NCBI RefSeq assembly: GCF_013377495.2
Contig: NC_066371.1
Location: 11,303,501-11,367,500, forward strand
From: Cygnus atratus
Lineage: Eukaryota > Chordata > Aves > Anseriformes > Anatidae
Reading direction: 5' to 3'
DNA: 64,000 bases
Shown here: positions 22,001 to 34,520 of the stretch, in pieces
How positions within the stretch are numbered: position 1 is the first letter of the stretch
How the letters are laid out: every line of letters begins with the position of its first letter
The notes under the pieces: model-generated
Told to the model about the DNA's origin: nothing
Seen by the model: the letters and a program-made list of their open reading frames with translations, nothing else
Databases searched by the model: none
Program-made: the position numbers and the translations under genes

Positions 22001-23538
22001 GGGATGTGGAACAATTTCTGCTGCCACAGGAGGCCCCAGACATGGAGTTAAAACTGAGGAAGCTAAAGCAGGGCAGAGTCTGATGCTGCCTTTCACGTGC
22101 TAATTGCTCATCATGGTTATCTCCTGGCCACAGAGGACAGTGGACCTCTGCTCTTTTAGGAAGGTGGTTATCCAATGACTGGGTTCATTTTTAAGCTGTT
22201 TTTCAAGCTTTTGGTTTTGATTGCTGGAGAAGGTGGGCTATCTAAGTGGGTGAAGTTTGGGTACAGCAGCACGTGGTAATGTATTGCACTACTGCTACCA
22301 GTGATATCTTTGATTTGTAGTGTCTTTGTTATCCCAGCAGGCTGCCTGAGTTAAGCAGGATATAGGAACCAGGGAATGGCCATTTTAAGTTCCTCGTGTA
22401 TGTCAAATGCCAGCTGCTGCCAGCCTTTCTCCTCTAAGAGCCCTGCCAGACTATTTAACCCTCAGCACATTGGTTTGGATCTCTTTCAAACTCCTTCACT
22501 AGGAAAACCACTTTTGCTAATGAAAATCTATAGCTTAGCTGGCTCTAATTGTGAGTCATGCTAGTGGGGGTCTCAGGAGACCCTTTTTCTGTGTAGCAGA
22601 GCCACTTGATGTTAGTCAACATTAGTTGCCCTTCCAGTCCCTGGTAGGGTCAGGAAAACAAGCTCTCCCTCCTGCAAGCGAAGAGCTGGCACTACTGAAC
22701 ATCCAAATGTCAAGTCAGGTCAGCCAAGGTGTAATGGTCTCACATGGCATCACCATGAGCTGCAGTGCTTTGTACCGGTGGCCAAACAGACCACTGCTGG
22801 GAACGAAACTCTTCCCGGCTCTAAAAGCAGCAAACGCAAATCAAAACTCTTACCTCCAGCTCGGCCTTCACAAAAGAAAGCCCAGCATTAGCTGGGCTGA
22901 TCCTTCAATGACATATGGTTTTGAAAGAACAGGTTTTGATTTGCAGACAAATATATGTTCCCAGCACCGAGGCGCATTGTGGCTTGTGCTGAAATAGATG
23001 TTTTAGTGCTGAATTGCTGGGACTGGAGGCTTTTATCTCCTCTTTCTCTAGCAAAAAGTCAGTGCAAGTAGCCTTCATAATTTGTCCGTGCACAGCCCTC
23101 ATGCCAACACGCGCGTGTGCAGGGGGCATGTGAGCAGGGGGAGACTGCACATGCAGGTGGCCCTGAGCACAGCCCTCACCAGCACACATTCATCAGCTGT
23201 TGGACAGGCACTCTTTCAGCTGATTTACTGATATTTAATATTTAAACACCAGGTGATCCTTCAGCCCTGGTGAGTAGGTGTTCAATAACAACAGAGGGGA
23301 ACGATTTCCTGGCAGCCCACCCAGCCTCCTCCATCACTCGATGCCAGTGCAGAGCCCTCTCCTCTCCTCACTCCCCGAGATCGCTGGGGGGCATGCCACA
23401 CGCAGCTCAGCTCCTCCAGCCCTCACCACCCTTCCCAACCACGTCAGAGACCTCTCAGCATCAGGACCCAGCAAAGAGAAATGCTATCTAAGGAAGCAGT
23501 TGGTCTCCCTGCATTCACCCTGGGAGGAGGTTAATTTG
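19091..23538. other. unique non-coding sequence
   Basis: About 4.4 kb with no supported gene. The 236-codon open frame at 20533-21243 (plus) is among the longest in the window but has no domain I recognise, and antisense frames overlap it. No transposon was identified. Confidence 0.45.
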
Positions 23539-23586
23539 AAATAAATAATAAAATAAAATAAAACAAAATAAAATAAAACAAAAAAG
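23539..23586 (+). repeat. (AAAAT/AAAAC)n A-rich simple repeat
   Basis: Imperfect AAATAAAATAAAACAAAATA units following TTAATTTGAA. Confidence 0.85.
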
Positions 23587-24149
23587 TAAACAGTAATGAC
23601 AAAGTTTTGTTCCCCTCCCACTACCCTGTGGGATGAGCAACCTGCCCACTGCTGGTGTCTGTATCTCTCTCAGTGTCATCTTTTGCTGGTTAGCTCTTTA
23701 GCCTCATCTTAACATTGCCCTTTCTTAGCAAGCAGGGACACTGCCCGGCATCTAACAAACTGTATCCCTGCTTTCATTGCCTTTGAAATAATAATTCTCT
23801 GTCCTGACACATTCAGCTGGCGCATAGGGGACCTTGTCAGCTTAAAAATCACTGCCACACTTCTGGGACTCTGAATCCAGCGGCACCTGAGATGACTGAA
23901 ACAGGAAGAGTTTTTGAAAACCAATTTGCTCTCCGCTCTTTCTACCTCTTTGTTTGCATTTTCAATTTCTCTCAGCTTGGGGGATGAGGCTTGGCGTTAG
24001 TCTCACGTTTATCAGTGCTTGGCTCTCAGATTGTCACTCTCCAGCCTCGTCTGCAGGCCCTGCAGGTGGCACTTCCCTCCTCCTAAAGAAATAGCACCCC
24101 CACAATTTTTCTTCCAACTCCTGTCCAAAAAATAAATTGTGCGGGAATG
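23587..24149. other. unique non-coding sequence
   Basis: Nothing identifiable. Confidence 0.5.
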
Positions 24150-24600
24150 TTTCTGATGGTGTCAGGCTTTGTAATAGTTCATTCATTTCAACCCTAAATT
24201 TGGGACTGAATTTGAGCTGGCAGTAGCTATTTAATATACAGGACCTGTCTTATTACATCTCCGTCTAATGCATATTTGGGAGCTTTCCCTGAAAGCTCTT
24301 GTATAAAGGAGTATTATGACATCAGGAAGTCTAAAAGTACCTGAACTGCAGATGTGATAAATTCAGCAGGATGATACGTGCCTGGAATTTGTACTTGCCT
24401 TTTTCCATTGGCAAATGGCCGCCTGGGCTCTGTCCCCTGGGATAGCTGTAGAGAACAGCCAGTTTGATGAGCCTAACCAGCCATTGGATGTCACTTTGGC
24501 TCCACACTAATTCAAGGGAAACAGCATTTATCTGGCAGCCAGGCAGCCAGCTCTTCAGCAGCTGAGAGTTTAATTATCAAAGGTTCAGGTGAATCTTGCT
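24150..24600. promoter_or_regulatory. conserved-looking non-coding block
   Basis: Low-CpG text with AATAGTTCATTCATTTCAAC, GCTATTTAATATAC, GTCTAATGCATATTTGGG and, toward the end, GAGTTTAATTATCAAAGGTTC. TAATGCATAT is POU/octamer-like and TATCAAAG is TCF/LEF-like. Enhancer function is inference. Confidence 0.3.
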
Positions 24601-25866
24601 CTTGCTATCTCTGACCAGCTGCCGCAGAAAAAAAGACCTTCTGGCCCCATCCAGAAGTTTGCGAAGCTCTTGCAAGTTGCTTTTTGCTGTTAAAATGACT
24701 CCCAGCCCATTTGCCCTTTCCTGTGAAAGCTCTGGGCTGGATGCCACTAGGAAAAGGAAAAAGGGAAAACAATACGCTGGGGAAGGGCTCTTGGCGAGTG
24801 GGGCTGAGCAGGTGGAAGAAGGGAATGGGAGCACTGGGCAGACTCCAGCTGGTGCTTTGTTCCAGCTTGGGAGTTCCCACTGGTAGATGGACACAGACAT
24901 GGCTTCCTCTGCAAGCAGCAGGCTATTCACTCACAGTCTTGCTCTGAAATGATGGATCAGAGCCACTCTTGGCTTGCATTCAGTCCAGGCTAGCCCTGGT
25001 TCCACTGCTGGACCTCAGCACCAGCTGTCTCAACACAAAAAGCAGGGGTTATGTCTTCCCACCCTGCCCCACTTCCAGGGCTTGGGGACTCCTGGATTCC
25101 TCTCCCAGCTTCACCATCAACCACAATCAGCCTGGAAACAAAAGCTGTTGGTATTCTCCCAGGTTCTGCTCTGTATCCAGATGTATGGTGTGAGCTAGAC
25201 ACTCCTCCAGACCAGAATGAGGTGTGATTTCCTATAGATCCTTTGTGCTTTCATGGCAGGGATGTCCCTGCCCCTTCAGTCCTGCAGCGGCTGGTTAATA
25301 ATGGGGCAACTTAAGTGCGTATCAAGAGAGTTTGTAACTAATGTGCTAGTGATGCACCTGCTTTTCCTTATTCTCAGGCTCTCTGCAGACACAATCAGAC
25401 ACAATCGGCCATTCTCAAGGCACATTTATCTTTTGAATATGAAGGCAAGAGACTCAATTATCTTTTTCAAAGGTAAGCTAAGATGCTGGCAAGCAAATTA
25501 GTTATCTCTCCATTCTTCCTCAAAATGCCATCAGGAACCATCATAAGCAAATACTATCAATCACTATCTGTTTTGCCTAGTTCGCCTGAGCTATCAGCAA
25601 GGATCTATGCAGAGAAATATGTTCTCTCCACTCCCCACCCAAGAAAAGGCTTTCCAAAGCCTGGGGGTGATTTCATTGGTACGACCCCAGGCCAATGTAG
25701 CTGGGTGGCTCAGAGCATGTGTGAACCTAAAGAAAGAGGATGGAGCAGGGACCCTCAAATTGCTGTACCTGGTTGGGAACACAGGGCCCTCCCTGCCCCT
25801 TTCCCACCAACTCAAGCAAGTTTGGAAGCCACCCAGCCAACAGCTCCAGATAAAAAGGAGGCATAC
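24601..25866. other. unique non-coding sequence
   Basis: No supported gene. A direct 10-bp duplication (CAGACACAAT twice, 25386-25405) is the only structure noticed. Confidence 0.45.
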
Positions 25867-25977
25867 CTTAGAAAATTGAAGAAAGTTCCTTGTAGAAAGT
25901 TGATCTTGGGCTCCCCCTTGTAGTCCAGAGGCACTGTCACTGAGGCCAGGTTGCCTTGGGTGTCTCGTTTTTCCAAT
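25867..25977 (-). CDS. candidate 111-nt internal coding exon, function unknown
   Basis: On the minus strand an acceptor (TTTTGTTCATGCAG) precedes 111 nt ending in CTAAG|GTATGC. In one frame (one base carried in, two carried out) it reads LEKRDTQGNLASVTVPLDYK then GEPKINFLQGTFFNFL. Codons through the middle end mostly in G or C (GGC AAC CTG GCC, GTG, CTG GAC TAC AAG GGG GAG CCC AAG ATC AAC), as in real avian exons. The length is a multiple of three. A possible upstream exon (26062-26114) starts at ACCATGG and ends in a GCT|GTAAGT donor in the matching phase, with an 84-nt intron; that part is weaker. I recognise no family. A second frame is also open across the exon. Confidence 0.33.
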
Positions 25978-26099
25978 CTGCATGAACAAAAGTGTTTATT
26001 TAACACCATCTCTCCAGGGTTTCCTCAGCTCCCTAATCTCCAGACCTGACAGTTTACTTACAGCATCGCCAACTGCAAACTGATTAGTCCAGTCCCCCT

Positions 26100-26345
26100 T
26101 CTCTTCTCCCCCATGGTTATCACTTTTATTAACAGCAAGGGAGTGATAATGGGGAAAGATGATCAAAGTGGCTGGTATTAACGCTGGGGATTAATGGTAT
26201 TTATATTCCTGATCAGTGCACTCTCAGTGTGGAGAGGAAACTGCCACAAATCAGCCTTTTCCGGCTGAGAGTTGCTGCAGTGCCACTACCTAAATAGCTG
26301 CTGGCTAATGAGTCCTTTGCGGCTGGCTCAGGGAACAACTTGCTC
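26100..26345. promoter_or_regulatory. conserved-looking non-coding block
   Basis: Contains TTTTATTAACAGC, GGAGTGATAATGGGG, GATGATCAAAGTGG, GGTATTAACGC and GGGGATTAATGG. TGATCAAAG is TCF/LEF-like and GGATTA is OTX/PITX-like. Such density of distinct sites suggests an enhancer or a promoter-proximal element of the candidate minus-strand gene. Inferred. Confidence 0.3.
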
Positions 26346-29209
26346 ACTCAGCTACTTCTCTTGCAGCCTAATGCACCCAGGTTTGCGTCCACAACAGCAC
26401 TCAGGCACCGGGTCTTGGATTTCCAACTGCTCTTGAGGGCACGGTCCACTGCTGAGGTCAAACCTGGTGGTGCAGAACAAGCAATTTCGAGGCCATTTCG
26501 AGCTGGGATTTTATCATGCTATCACAGGGGAAAACGAACAATGTGCTGGGATTTCGTGGAAAGTACAACCACAACAGGGGGTGAGGGAAGAAGAAAAAAC
26601 TCCATGCCAGGATTTACACGTAGAACAGGAGACTGAAGTCCTCTGCAGCCATCCAGAGAGAATAGATGTGTTTAATAAAGCCATGTGCTGCTGTATATTG
26701 ATTCCACTCAGATTCCAGAAGCAGCTCGGTGGCAGGCAGGGATGCGGGGAGAGGAAGCAGGACCTTGTTCAGTCTTGGTTGTTGGCCACAACACAGCAAA
26801 CGGAGGTACAGAGGCTTCTTCAGGCAGGGGCTGGAGACCAGGGCAGTGGGCAGAGCAAATGGAGAGTACTGGGAACAGGGAGACAGGTAACAAGCACCTT
26901 TGGGGATGCAGAATTTCATTTCACTTTGAAAAGTGAAGACATGAGGAAGCTGTCCACTTCTTTTCTGCCTCCCCTAAGCAGTCTTTAAGGTGTTACTTGG
27001 CCATCACCCTCAGAAAGCCAGCCCACTGGTAGGCCCCACTGTAACACCCCCTCCCAGAGAGCTGTGCATGGATGCTCAGAGGTCACCTGAGGAACCCAGA
27101 CAATTCCTTTTGAAACCATCCAGTCCATGCAAGTTGGTCACACTTCAATACCGAGCCAAAGAAGTTCATCCAAAGCCAAAGTATTTGAAGAAATAAATAC
27201 TTTACAAGGCATGAAAAGATGTCTTGCCCACCAGCTCTGAGCAGCTCTTGGTATCCAGAAATGTTCAACCTGGGTTTGATTTGCAAGTTTGAACACTACC
27301 ATCTGAGCCATAAGAAGCTTCCTTAAGAGAACTGTCTATCTGGATACTTGCTGAGACCCCATCTTCTTAATTATTACTATTAACAAATAAGGGATCTTAG
27401 ACAATACTCTGTTTGTTTGCAAGTAATTTAGGGTCATTACTCCCTTCATGACCAGTTAGATGTCTTCGACTGTCTACACAACTATTTCTTCTCCCCTAGC
27501 CCCTTGTGGTTCGTCACTCTGTTCCTCCTCTGTGCAGTGTAATAATGTTGAAAGGATTTATTTATATAATCATAATAGGTTGCTGTGGAGATTATCATTA
27601 TGTCACAAGTATTGGCCAGGGAGTTTTGGCTGAAGAATGAGTTACAAAGGGGCCATGGATGTGAGCCCTGCTGTTTTAGTGCACACTCCCATCCTCCCAC
27701 CCATACCACGGACCATCTGCATTCACACACATGCACAACTCCACCTGCAGATGTTGGTCCCACATGTGTAAACACAAGCTGACTTGTGCTGCCATAATCT
27801 CAGAGCAGACATTTTATCCACAAAGCAGGGCAGTGACAACTGAGAGGAGAAGAGGGTTTTTACCCGTAGGAGGTAAAAGCCAAAAAAAAAGAAACACAGT
27901 TGTGAACCACAGGAAAAGGCTGGAGCCAGTTGGGGTAAGGTAGAGGACAACATTAATGCTCCTAAGCCTCTTTTCCACCCATTCTTTAGCCTCTCCATCC
28001 CCTCTCTACACACACAGTAAAAATCCTCTTTACTTGCAGAACTCTGCAGGGCTTGCAAAGCCCTGGGTGAACCATGGGGACTAATCAATCCTACACACAA
28101 CCCATTTACTGATACTTACTCGTCAAAACTGCTGTAGATTACCCATCTGTCGCAGGAAGTAACACCACTCAACCAAGATCTTCTTTTCAGAATAAAAACT
28201 TTTGTCCCCCAGGCTACTTCTAAGTTCACGATGGCCAGTACAGCCTGTCATGATTCCTTATATATGCTCCACCTTCAGCATGTATTTGTCAGCAGGTCGT
28301 GGTCTGCTCATATCTGGTGTATAACGAGAAGGAGCAAGCAAGAAATGAAGGCAAGTGTTTTCTCTGTGTGCCTGCGTCCATCCGAGGACAGCAAAACCGT
28401 TTAACAAGCTGCCCTCCTAGCCAGATCCAACTGAAGGTGATGCAGAAGAGCTGATTGGCACTAGTGGGCTCTGGATAAATGGAGCTCTTTGCCTTGGGAT
28501 CACGAGCTCAGAGGAAGGTCAGTTCAGTGTTGACCACCATTCGTTAGCCTCTGGCAGCAGCTCAACAACTCCTGTGAAATAAGGAGCCAGTCTTGGCTCG
28601 GGGCCCGGTGGAACGAGTGGCTGTGTCACTGCAGTTGCTGTCCTCGCTGGACTCTTGGCTGGCTCCACAGGGGGACAACAAAGCAGTTTGGAGCCCACCC
28701 TAATGGCTCAGCACCTCTCTGGGAGATCCACCTGGAGTAACTAACACGGGAGGAGGTTCTGCTGTGCCTCGGTGTCACTGGGAGCAGGAACAACTCCCAT
28801 TCTGGTGTGGGTAGGTGAAGACCAGGCAACACCAGGAAAAACTTAAAGTAATCAAAAGATCAAACTAAAATAGGAGGGGGTCAAAATCTTCTGTGGAAAA
28901 GGTCAAAAGGAAAACAAACCAAAATGACTACAGCACAGCTGAATTGTGAGGACAAGAGGTGTGGGGGGGGGGCACGTGGTGAGGTTACAGTCTCATATGG
29001 AGACCCCTCTCTGACACACGACTGCTGCATACCTTTGACATTGATAGGGGAAGGAGATAAGCTTTTTTGCACCCTCCTAACTCCCTTTGCCCCATGCCCA
29101 AAGCAGGACTGTGGGGTCTGCAGCAGTAGAGCTGTAGTGCTCCTGCATTGCTGTGCCTGCATGAGACCCCGGGGAGGGAGGGAAGCACAACCCACATGAA
29201 CTGTCCAGG
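26346..29209. other. unique non-coding sequence
   Basis: No supported gene or interspersed repeat. The frame at 26467-26988 (173 codons) has antisense rivals and no domain. A run of 10 G lies at about 28962-28971. Confidence 0.45.
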
Positions 29210-29560
29210 TGGCCTGGGGGCCTCAAATTAAGCATTATTGTAGTAAATGCAATAAACCAGGTCACTATCACCTGCGTGAAATTCACTTATTGTTTTAAAT
29301 CATCATTATCACAGTCATAATTAAAATCAAGCAACAGCTTAAAGAAACTAATGAATATTTTTGTATGTGAACTTATCACAGGAGGGGAGAAAAAAACCTG
29401 TAAAGTGAAAATGTGCCTGTATTGCTAATAAATATTATTGGAGGGACTCCCAGCTTTTCACATTACCACAGTGTGATATGACAGCCTATAATGGATTACT
29501 CAACTGCCCGAAGCCATTGTAGGGATAAATCCCTTTTAATATTCATGTGCGGTCTTTGAG
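29210..29560. promoter_or_regulatory. long AT-rich conserved-looking block
   Basis: About 350 bp, low in CpG, with CAAATTAAGCATTATTG, CAGTCATAATTAAAATC, GCTAATAAATATTATTGG, CCTATAATGGATTACTC and TTTTAATATTCATG. It is one of the most CNE-like stretches in the window. Evidence is textural only. Confidence 0.35.
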
Positions 29561-30976
29561 AAAATAGATGTAAGCAGTTAATACTTTTCTATAGACAAAA
29601 CAATGCCGTTTATCAAAACAAAATGTGTGCTTGAAAACAAAACTCACAAAGCTCCTGGACTCATTCTTTTTCTGCAAATCAGAAAAAAATAAGACCCCTG
29701 AAAAAAGACAGTCTGGGGCAAGACGGTGCACAAAAAGATGAGGAGGGGCAGGATATTAGCAAGGGTGGGTAGAAAGGGGAAAATGGCATAAGTAAAGGTA
29801 ATGAATAGTTTGTGAATCTGTACTAGTAGGCAGGGCACCAGTGTTGTGCAGGAAGGTGTTGGGTAGCAGCAGGCTGCTGGCTGCCCTGTAGAGAACTCTT
29901 GGCACCAAAGGGAGAATATGGGCGACGTATGGGAATGAGGTGCAGTGCTCTGTGATGCTGGGTGATTCTCGGGCTTAGCAGTGTTTATTGGAGGGTAGAG
30001 GATATAGTGAAAAATGTGAACGGGAAGCCCTGTGTGGGGCCAGCTGAGGGCTCTCCTCCCCAGCCCTCTGCTCCGTGTCCCTGCTTTTTCTTTGGCTGCT
30101 GATCTATAAAACCTGCCGGGTTTTTATCTCTGGTTTGTTTGGGGTTTTCTTTCCCTTTACACAGCGGAACAAGGGAAGCAGCAGTGTGGACAAGTCTCTG
30201 TGCATTTTTTCATGGTAGGGAGTGAGGGAAATGGAGGTTAACCCTTCCTGCCCCAGCTCTTTGCAGGCAGTTGATGCTTGGAGGGAGAACCGGAAAACAA
30301 AACCCTCTCAGGGACTGGAAGGAATGGCTTCAGCCTCTCAGAGGTGAGAGGGCAAAAATGAGAGATTTCATCTCACAAAAGTAGATACAGCTAAAATGTG
30401 AACCCAGGTTTCATTCAGCAACCATGATCTCTGTCTATAAATGGCTGTAGATGTATCTGAAGCTGTGAGGGAGAGAGATGCAGAAACGCCTCAGTTCCCC
30501 TCCTGCTGTGAGATCTAGGCAGCAAAGACAAGCTTAAATTGAAGCATCAAGAATAAATAAGCCCCCCCTGGGACTCGTGCTGCTTTGATATCTGTGGCTG
30601 CCTGGTGGGCAAAAGAGTTGGCTCACACTTACCTTCTGCTTGCCCATGTTCAGAGAGAGCCTGCGATAGCACCTTTTGTCCCTGGCAGAGCCACAGCAAA
30701 TGCAGCTCTGGGTCTGTCTTGGATTGGAGTAGACATGGTCCAGACTGAAGGAGACACCATGTTCTTGAACCAAGTTCAGCTCCAAATGAAGCCCAAGAGA
30801 CTGACACCACTCTTAGCACTGCAGGACTTGCAAAGTTATAAGTCTGCAAAGCCCCCTAGGGCACACCTTGTGGCCTTCTTGCCAAGTGCCACTGGCTGTT
30901 GGCCAGAGTTGCGTGTTGAACCACCCACAACACCTTGAGATGCTCCCAAGCTTGAAAATACCCTAGTGGGGAAGGG
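29561..30976. other. unique non-coding sequence
   Basis: Nothing identifiable. Several G-rich/A-rich passages and chance frames. Confidence 0.5.
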
Positions 30977-31005
30977 AAAAACAAACAAAATAAATAAATA
31001 AATAT
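30977..31005 (+). repeat. A-rich (AAAT)n simple repeat
   Basis: AAACAAACAAAATAAATAAA units. Confidence 0.8.
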
Positions 31006-32204
31006 CTGGCTTTAGCTTTATAATAATGATTCTGACCATCAAGATGGGAAGAAAAGAAATGAACTTACCATGTTGGCATGTCAAATCAACCAACTCAGAT
31101 TTAATTCCCACGTCATGTCCATAGAACAGTAGGGTTCCCCATCTGGGCAAAACTTTGGTTGCATAACCTTTTACATTGCCAGCAGTGCTGGAAAGATTCT
31201 TTAATTAGAAATACTCCAGGAACACTTGCACAGATAACATTTTTCTACATCCTTTTATTAGTTTATTAATTTATTGTCATGGAAAGCTTGTTGCTGAAAA
31301 CACCAGGATTGTCCCTTTAAATGCCAGATAGTTTCATAGGCTGCATTGGGTGATATAAAAGCAGGCCAGTTTTATAGGTCATACTCTTCTTTGAAATGGA
31401 ATAGGTCCAGGAGACAATTGGGCACCAGAATGGGAAAAATTCCTCCCACCCACCTCCTTCCAGCAGAGCAGAGGTGTGTCTTGCTTCGAAAGGGAAAGAA
31501 AAAGTTTCACCTTCTAATTGTTGTATTGAGCAGCTCATTGACTGCACTTTCTGTTCAATACCTTTTTTACCACTCAGATTGTCTAATCAAAGGCTTTTTC
31601 CTTCCTTGGGTTAGCTTTGCAGCCTCTAGCATTGATCCAAAATCGGAAGCGAAAGAGGAAAACAGGCTCTGGGAAAAGAGAACACAATTAACACCCAAGC
31701 GGCTCCATTTTTTTGGGTGCTTTTAAACATCTTGCACTTCTCAGTCTGTTCTCCCATTCTTTTATTCTCCCTTTTGTGTTCAGGAGGTTTCTTTAAGGAA
31801 AGCCTTTGTCAGCAGCTCAGGGAGAAGATTAAAGCACCCGTCACAGGGAAACAGGTTACTTTTTGTGTCCGAGTTCTTAATCCACTTTATTAAAATGTTC
31901 CAAATCTTCCTTCAAGAGGAGAGATCAGAAGGACATTTCCCTGTCACCCCTAGCATGCCTTCCTTCCGGATACTTGTGCTTCATTAGAGGATTTAAAAAA
32001 GCAAAGGCAAGGCAAGGAAAAGAAGAGAGAACAAGACTGCCGTGACTGGTTAATACGAGATGTGGAGCCTTCCACTTAATGGTCACTGGTACTGCTCTGG
32101 CCCCAGGCTGGAAGCAATTGAAAGCTTTTCCCATCTGAAAGACACTTGGGTAAGATCTCTGACTACTTTTACCTTTGAGGTTCAAAGAAGAGAAGAACAT
32201 TTAT
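31006..32204. other. unique non-coding sequence
   Basis: No supported gene. AT-rich text at 31240-31280 (CCTTTTATTAGTTTATTAAT). Confidence 0.5.
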
Positions 32205-32482
32205 GGTGAGCAAAGCCAAACATCCATCCAACCTGCTGTCCCGTTTCTAACAGTGGCAAGGAAAGGGCACAAAAGGGTGAGGATGTTGAGACTGCTGTGC
32301 TCTGTACTCCGCCTGCTCCCAGAGACCTCAGGCCTGACATTTCCCACCTGAAAGAAGGGATCCCTGTCGTTAGTAAATCTTGATGGATTTTTTTCCATGA
32401 CTTTATCTAATTTATTTTCTGGACACCTATAACCCTCTGCACTAATGTGGCTCTTCCAGAGTGAGCCTGAAGAACATCAGCA
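32205..32482 (-). repeat. old CR1/L3-type LINE 3' fragment, antisense
   Basis: The plus strand follows the reverse complement of an ancient CR1-type tail in order. CATCCAACCTGCTGTCCCGT and TTCTAACAGTGGCAAGG match 'cctgtctctgacagtggccag'. CTCCGCCTGCTCCCAGAGAC comes next, then GGGATCCCTGTCGTTAGTAA with CTTGATGGA ('gcatccctgatcatcttgg..'). Then come CCATGACTTTATCTAATT, CCTATAACCCTCTGCACTAA and GAGTGAGCCTGAAGAA ('gagttccacag...gtgtgaagaa'). No open reading frame remains; divergence is high, so the copy is old. Confidence 0.65.
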
Positions 32483-34199
32483 CGAGCTGCTGGGTGGGTG
32501 CCTCTGATCTTCAGGGGCACCCAGTGAGTCATATCTGGTAAAGCTTGAAGGCTAAACATCATTAAGATCCTTGGAAAACAAAGTGTGTGATTCCCCTGGG
32601 CAGCCTCAGGAGATGTCTCTGGAGAAACAAGTCTACATCAGGTCTAAAGCCCATCTTGGATCTACCATCACCTCCTCACCTGGAGATGTTTCATCCCAAC
32701 CCTCCTTTTCCTTCCATCCAAGCTTCTCACAGTGGATTTTCACAGCTTTTCTGCCCTTATCCTGAGATCTGGCCACAATGCATTTAGTGCAGGAAGCCAG
32801 TGAGACACACTATCTGATTTCCATCTCTGATGGTGGAAAACTAAATTCAGGACAGGATAGAAACTGCGCCAAGAAGCCATGTGAGAAATCTAATGAAGTT
32901 ATTGCCATGGTGGCTTTTCTATGCACCCTGTTTTAGATTTTCTAAGGCTGCTCCCTTTGAATAAGTAGTTCCTGTTTTGTAAAGAAAGTGCATATGGTGC
33001 AGACACTCCTCATGCTTCCTCAGGGTGCAGTTACTTTCTTATCTGTCATGTACTGCTGTTTCTCCACAGCTGAAGTAAGTTATCCAGCATGAGAGCGCAG
33101 GGTTAATCTTTGAGCAGGGAAAGTCTAAATGGGCTGGAGAAAACCATGGCAGTCTGAGAGAGCAAAGAGCAAGGCAGTGACATCTTGGCAAGCAGAGATG
33201 AAGAGCAAGGTGTTCCTGAAAGAAGACCATCACACTTCCCATCAGTGCTGACTCATAAAATGGCAGGTTCGTTAAAGGTGAAATACACAAAAACTACAGT
33301 TTGAGCAGTTTTATACTCTGCAAAGCACCTATGCGATTGCCTTTTCCCCTAACTCTTGACTTTCCTGAGCCGAGAGTATCAAAGTAATTTGATTTTAAAA
33401 TGTGTAATCCTATTAATAAAAAAAAATGTAGTTGAAGGTTACATTTTATTTCTTATTCAAATTACTGTAGTTCTTCAAGGCCTGCTTAGTTAGAGACCAT
33501 CTATCTGCAACTCAAGAGGCAAGTCCCTTCTGTTCCCCACCCCAGGGATGGCCACACCACAGTGGAGACTTTCCCCAAGGCTGAGAAGGGCTCACTGCAG
33601 GGCCCTGGTGACTTGCCTGTATTCCTGGCTGCCTTCAGCACGCCCTTGCAAAATTTCCTCTCCAGTCAAGGTGCCTGGCAAACACCGACAGAAAGGGAGC
33701 CCCAAGCTGAAATCGCTTGCACTAGGCTCCAGCCACTCAGTGTCACTGCTGTGCCTTAATCACAAAGCATCCTTTTTGCTGCCTTTATAGCAGGTATACT
33801 ACTGTGTTTTGTACCCGCTGACACTCTTGCTCCAGGTACGGCACTTTACAGCAGCCTAGCCTGCAGCTATCCTGGTGTCCCATGTTTATCTAGTCCCTCC
33901 TGATGGCCTCCACAGCACATTTGCTATGTTTTCAAAGCCTGTTTTCGAGCCGCTTTGAATTCCCTTTGTGCTCAGAGATCTGCCTCGCTCCTCGAGCTCC
34001 ATGCACCCTCACCAGCAAGGTTTTTAAAGCAAGGCCATAGCTGGAAGTTGTCATTGATACGTGATGCAGAACAAAATCCAGCTCGCTCGAATGCAGCTAG
34101 ATTGGCTCAGCGGGGCTGACAATAGATGAACCGGGTCTTATCAGCGAAGGGAGCAGATACAACGCAGGAGCAGCATGCAGGGAGCAGATAGCAGCTTTG
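32483..34199. other. unique non-coding sequence
   Basis: No supported gene. An A-run follows AATCCTATTAATAAA at about 33418-33426. Confidence 0.5.
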
Positions 34200-34520
34200 C
34201 AAAAGCAGCCGGCCTGGCTGGTGATAGTGCAGGGCTTTTATTATTTTCCTAGCTGGTTTTGATGCTGTTGTTTTAAAGCCGGCACCTTTCTGACCACAGC
34301 CACTGCATTAATGGTGAAAAGAAATAAAAGTGACAGACAGCCCGATAGAGGAGAGCTGCAATGAAAAGTCTCAGTGGGGCACGTTTGTCCCCATGAGCCA
34401 CTGCCTTGCTGGGCGATTTATCCCTTGCTCCAAATGCATTTGTTGGATTTAATGACAAGTTGGTGGCATTTCTGCAATTAATCCTATCAAAGGGAGGTGA
34501 TTTTACACGGTACTGGTCCT
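34200..34520. promoter_or_regulatory. conserved-looking non-coding block
   Basis: Contains GGGCTTTTATTATTTTCC, GCATTAATGGTG, AGAAATAAAAGTGACAG, CGATTTATCCC, GGATTTAATGAC, GCAATTAATCC and TATCAAAGGG. The density of homeodomain and TCF-like words is high and CpG is low outside a few positions. Inferred enhancer. Confidence 0.3.

Noticed and set aside
23090..23160. CTCF-like GCAGGGGGCA words
   Set aside because: The match is partial and lies in G-rich text where such words arise easily. It is not enough to call a site.
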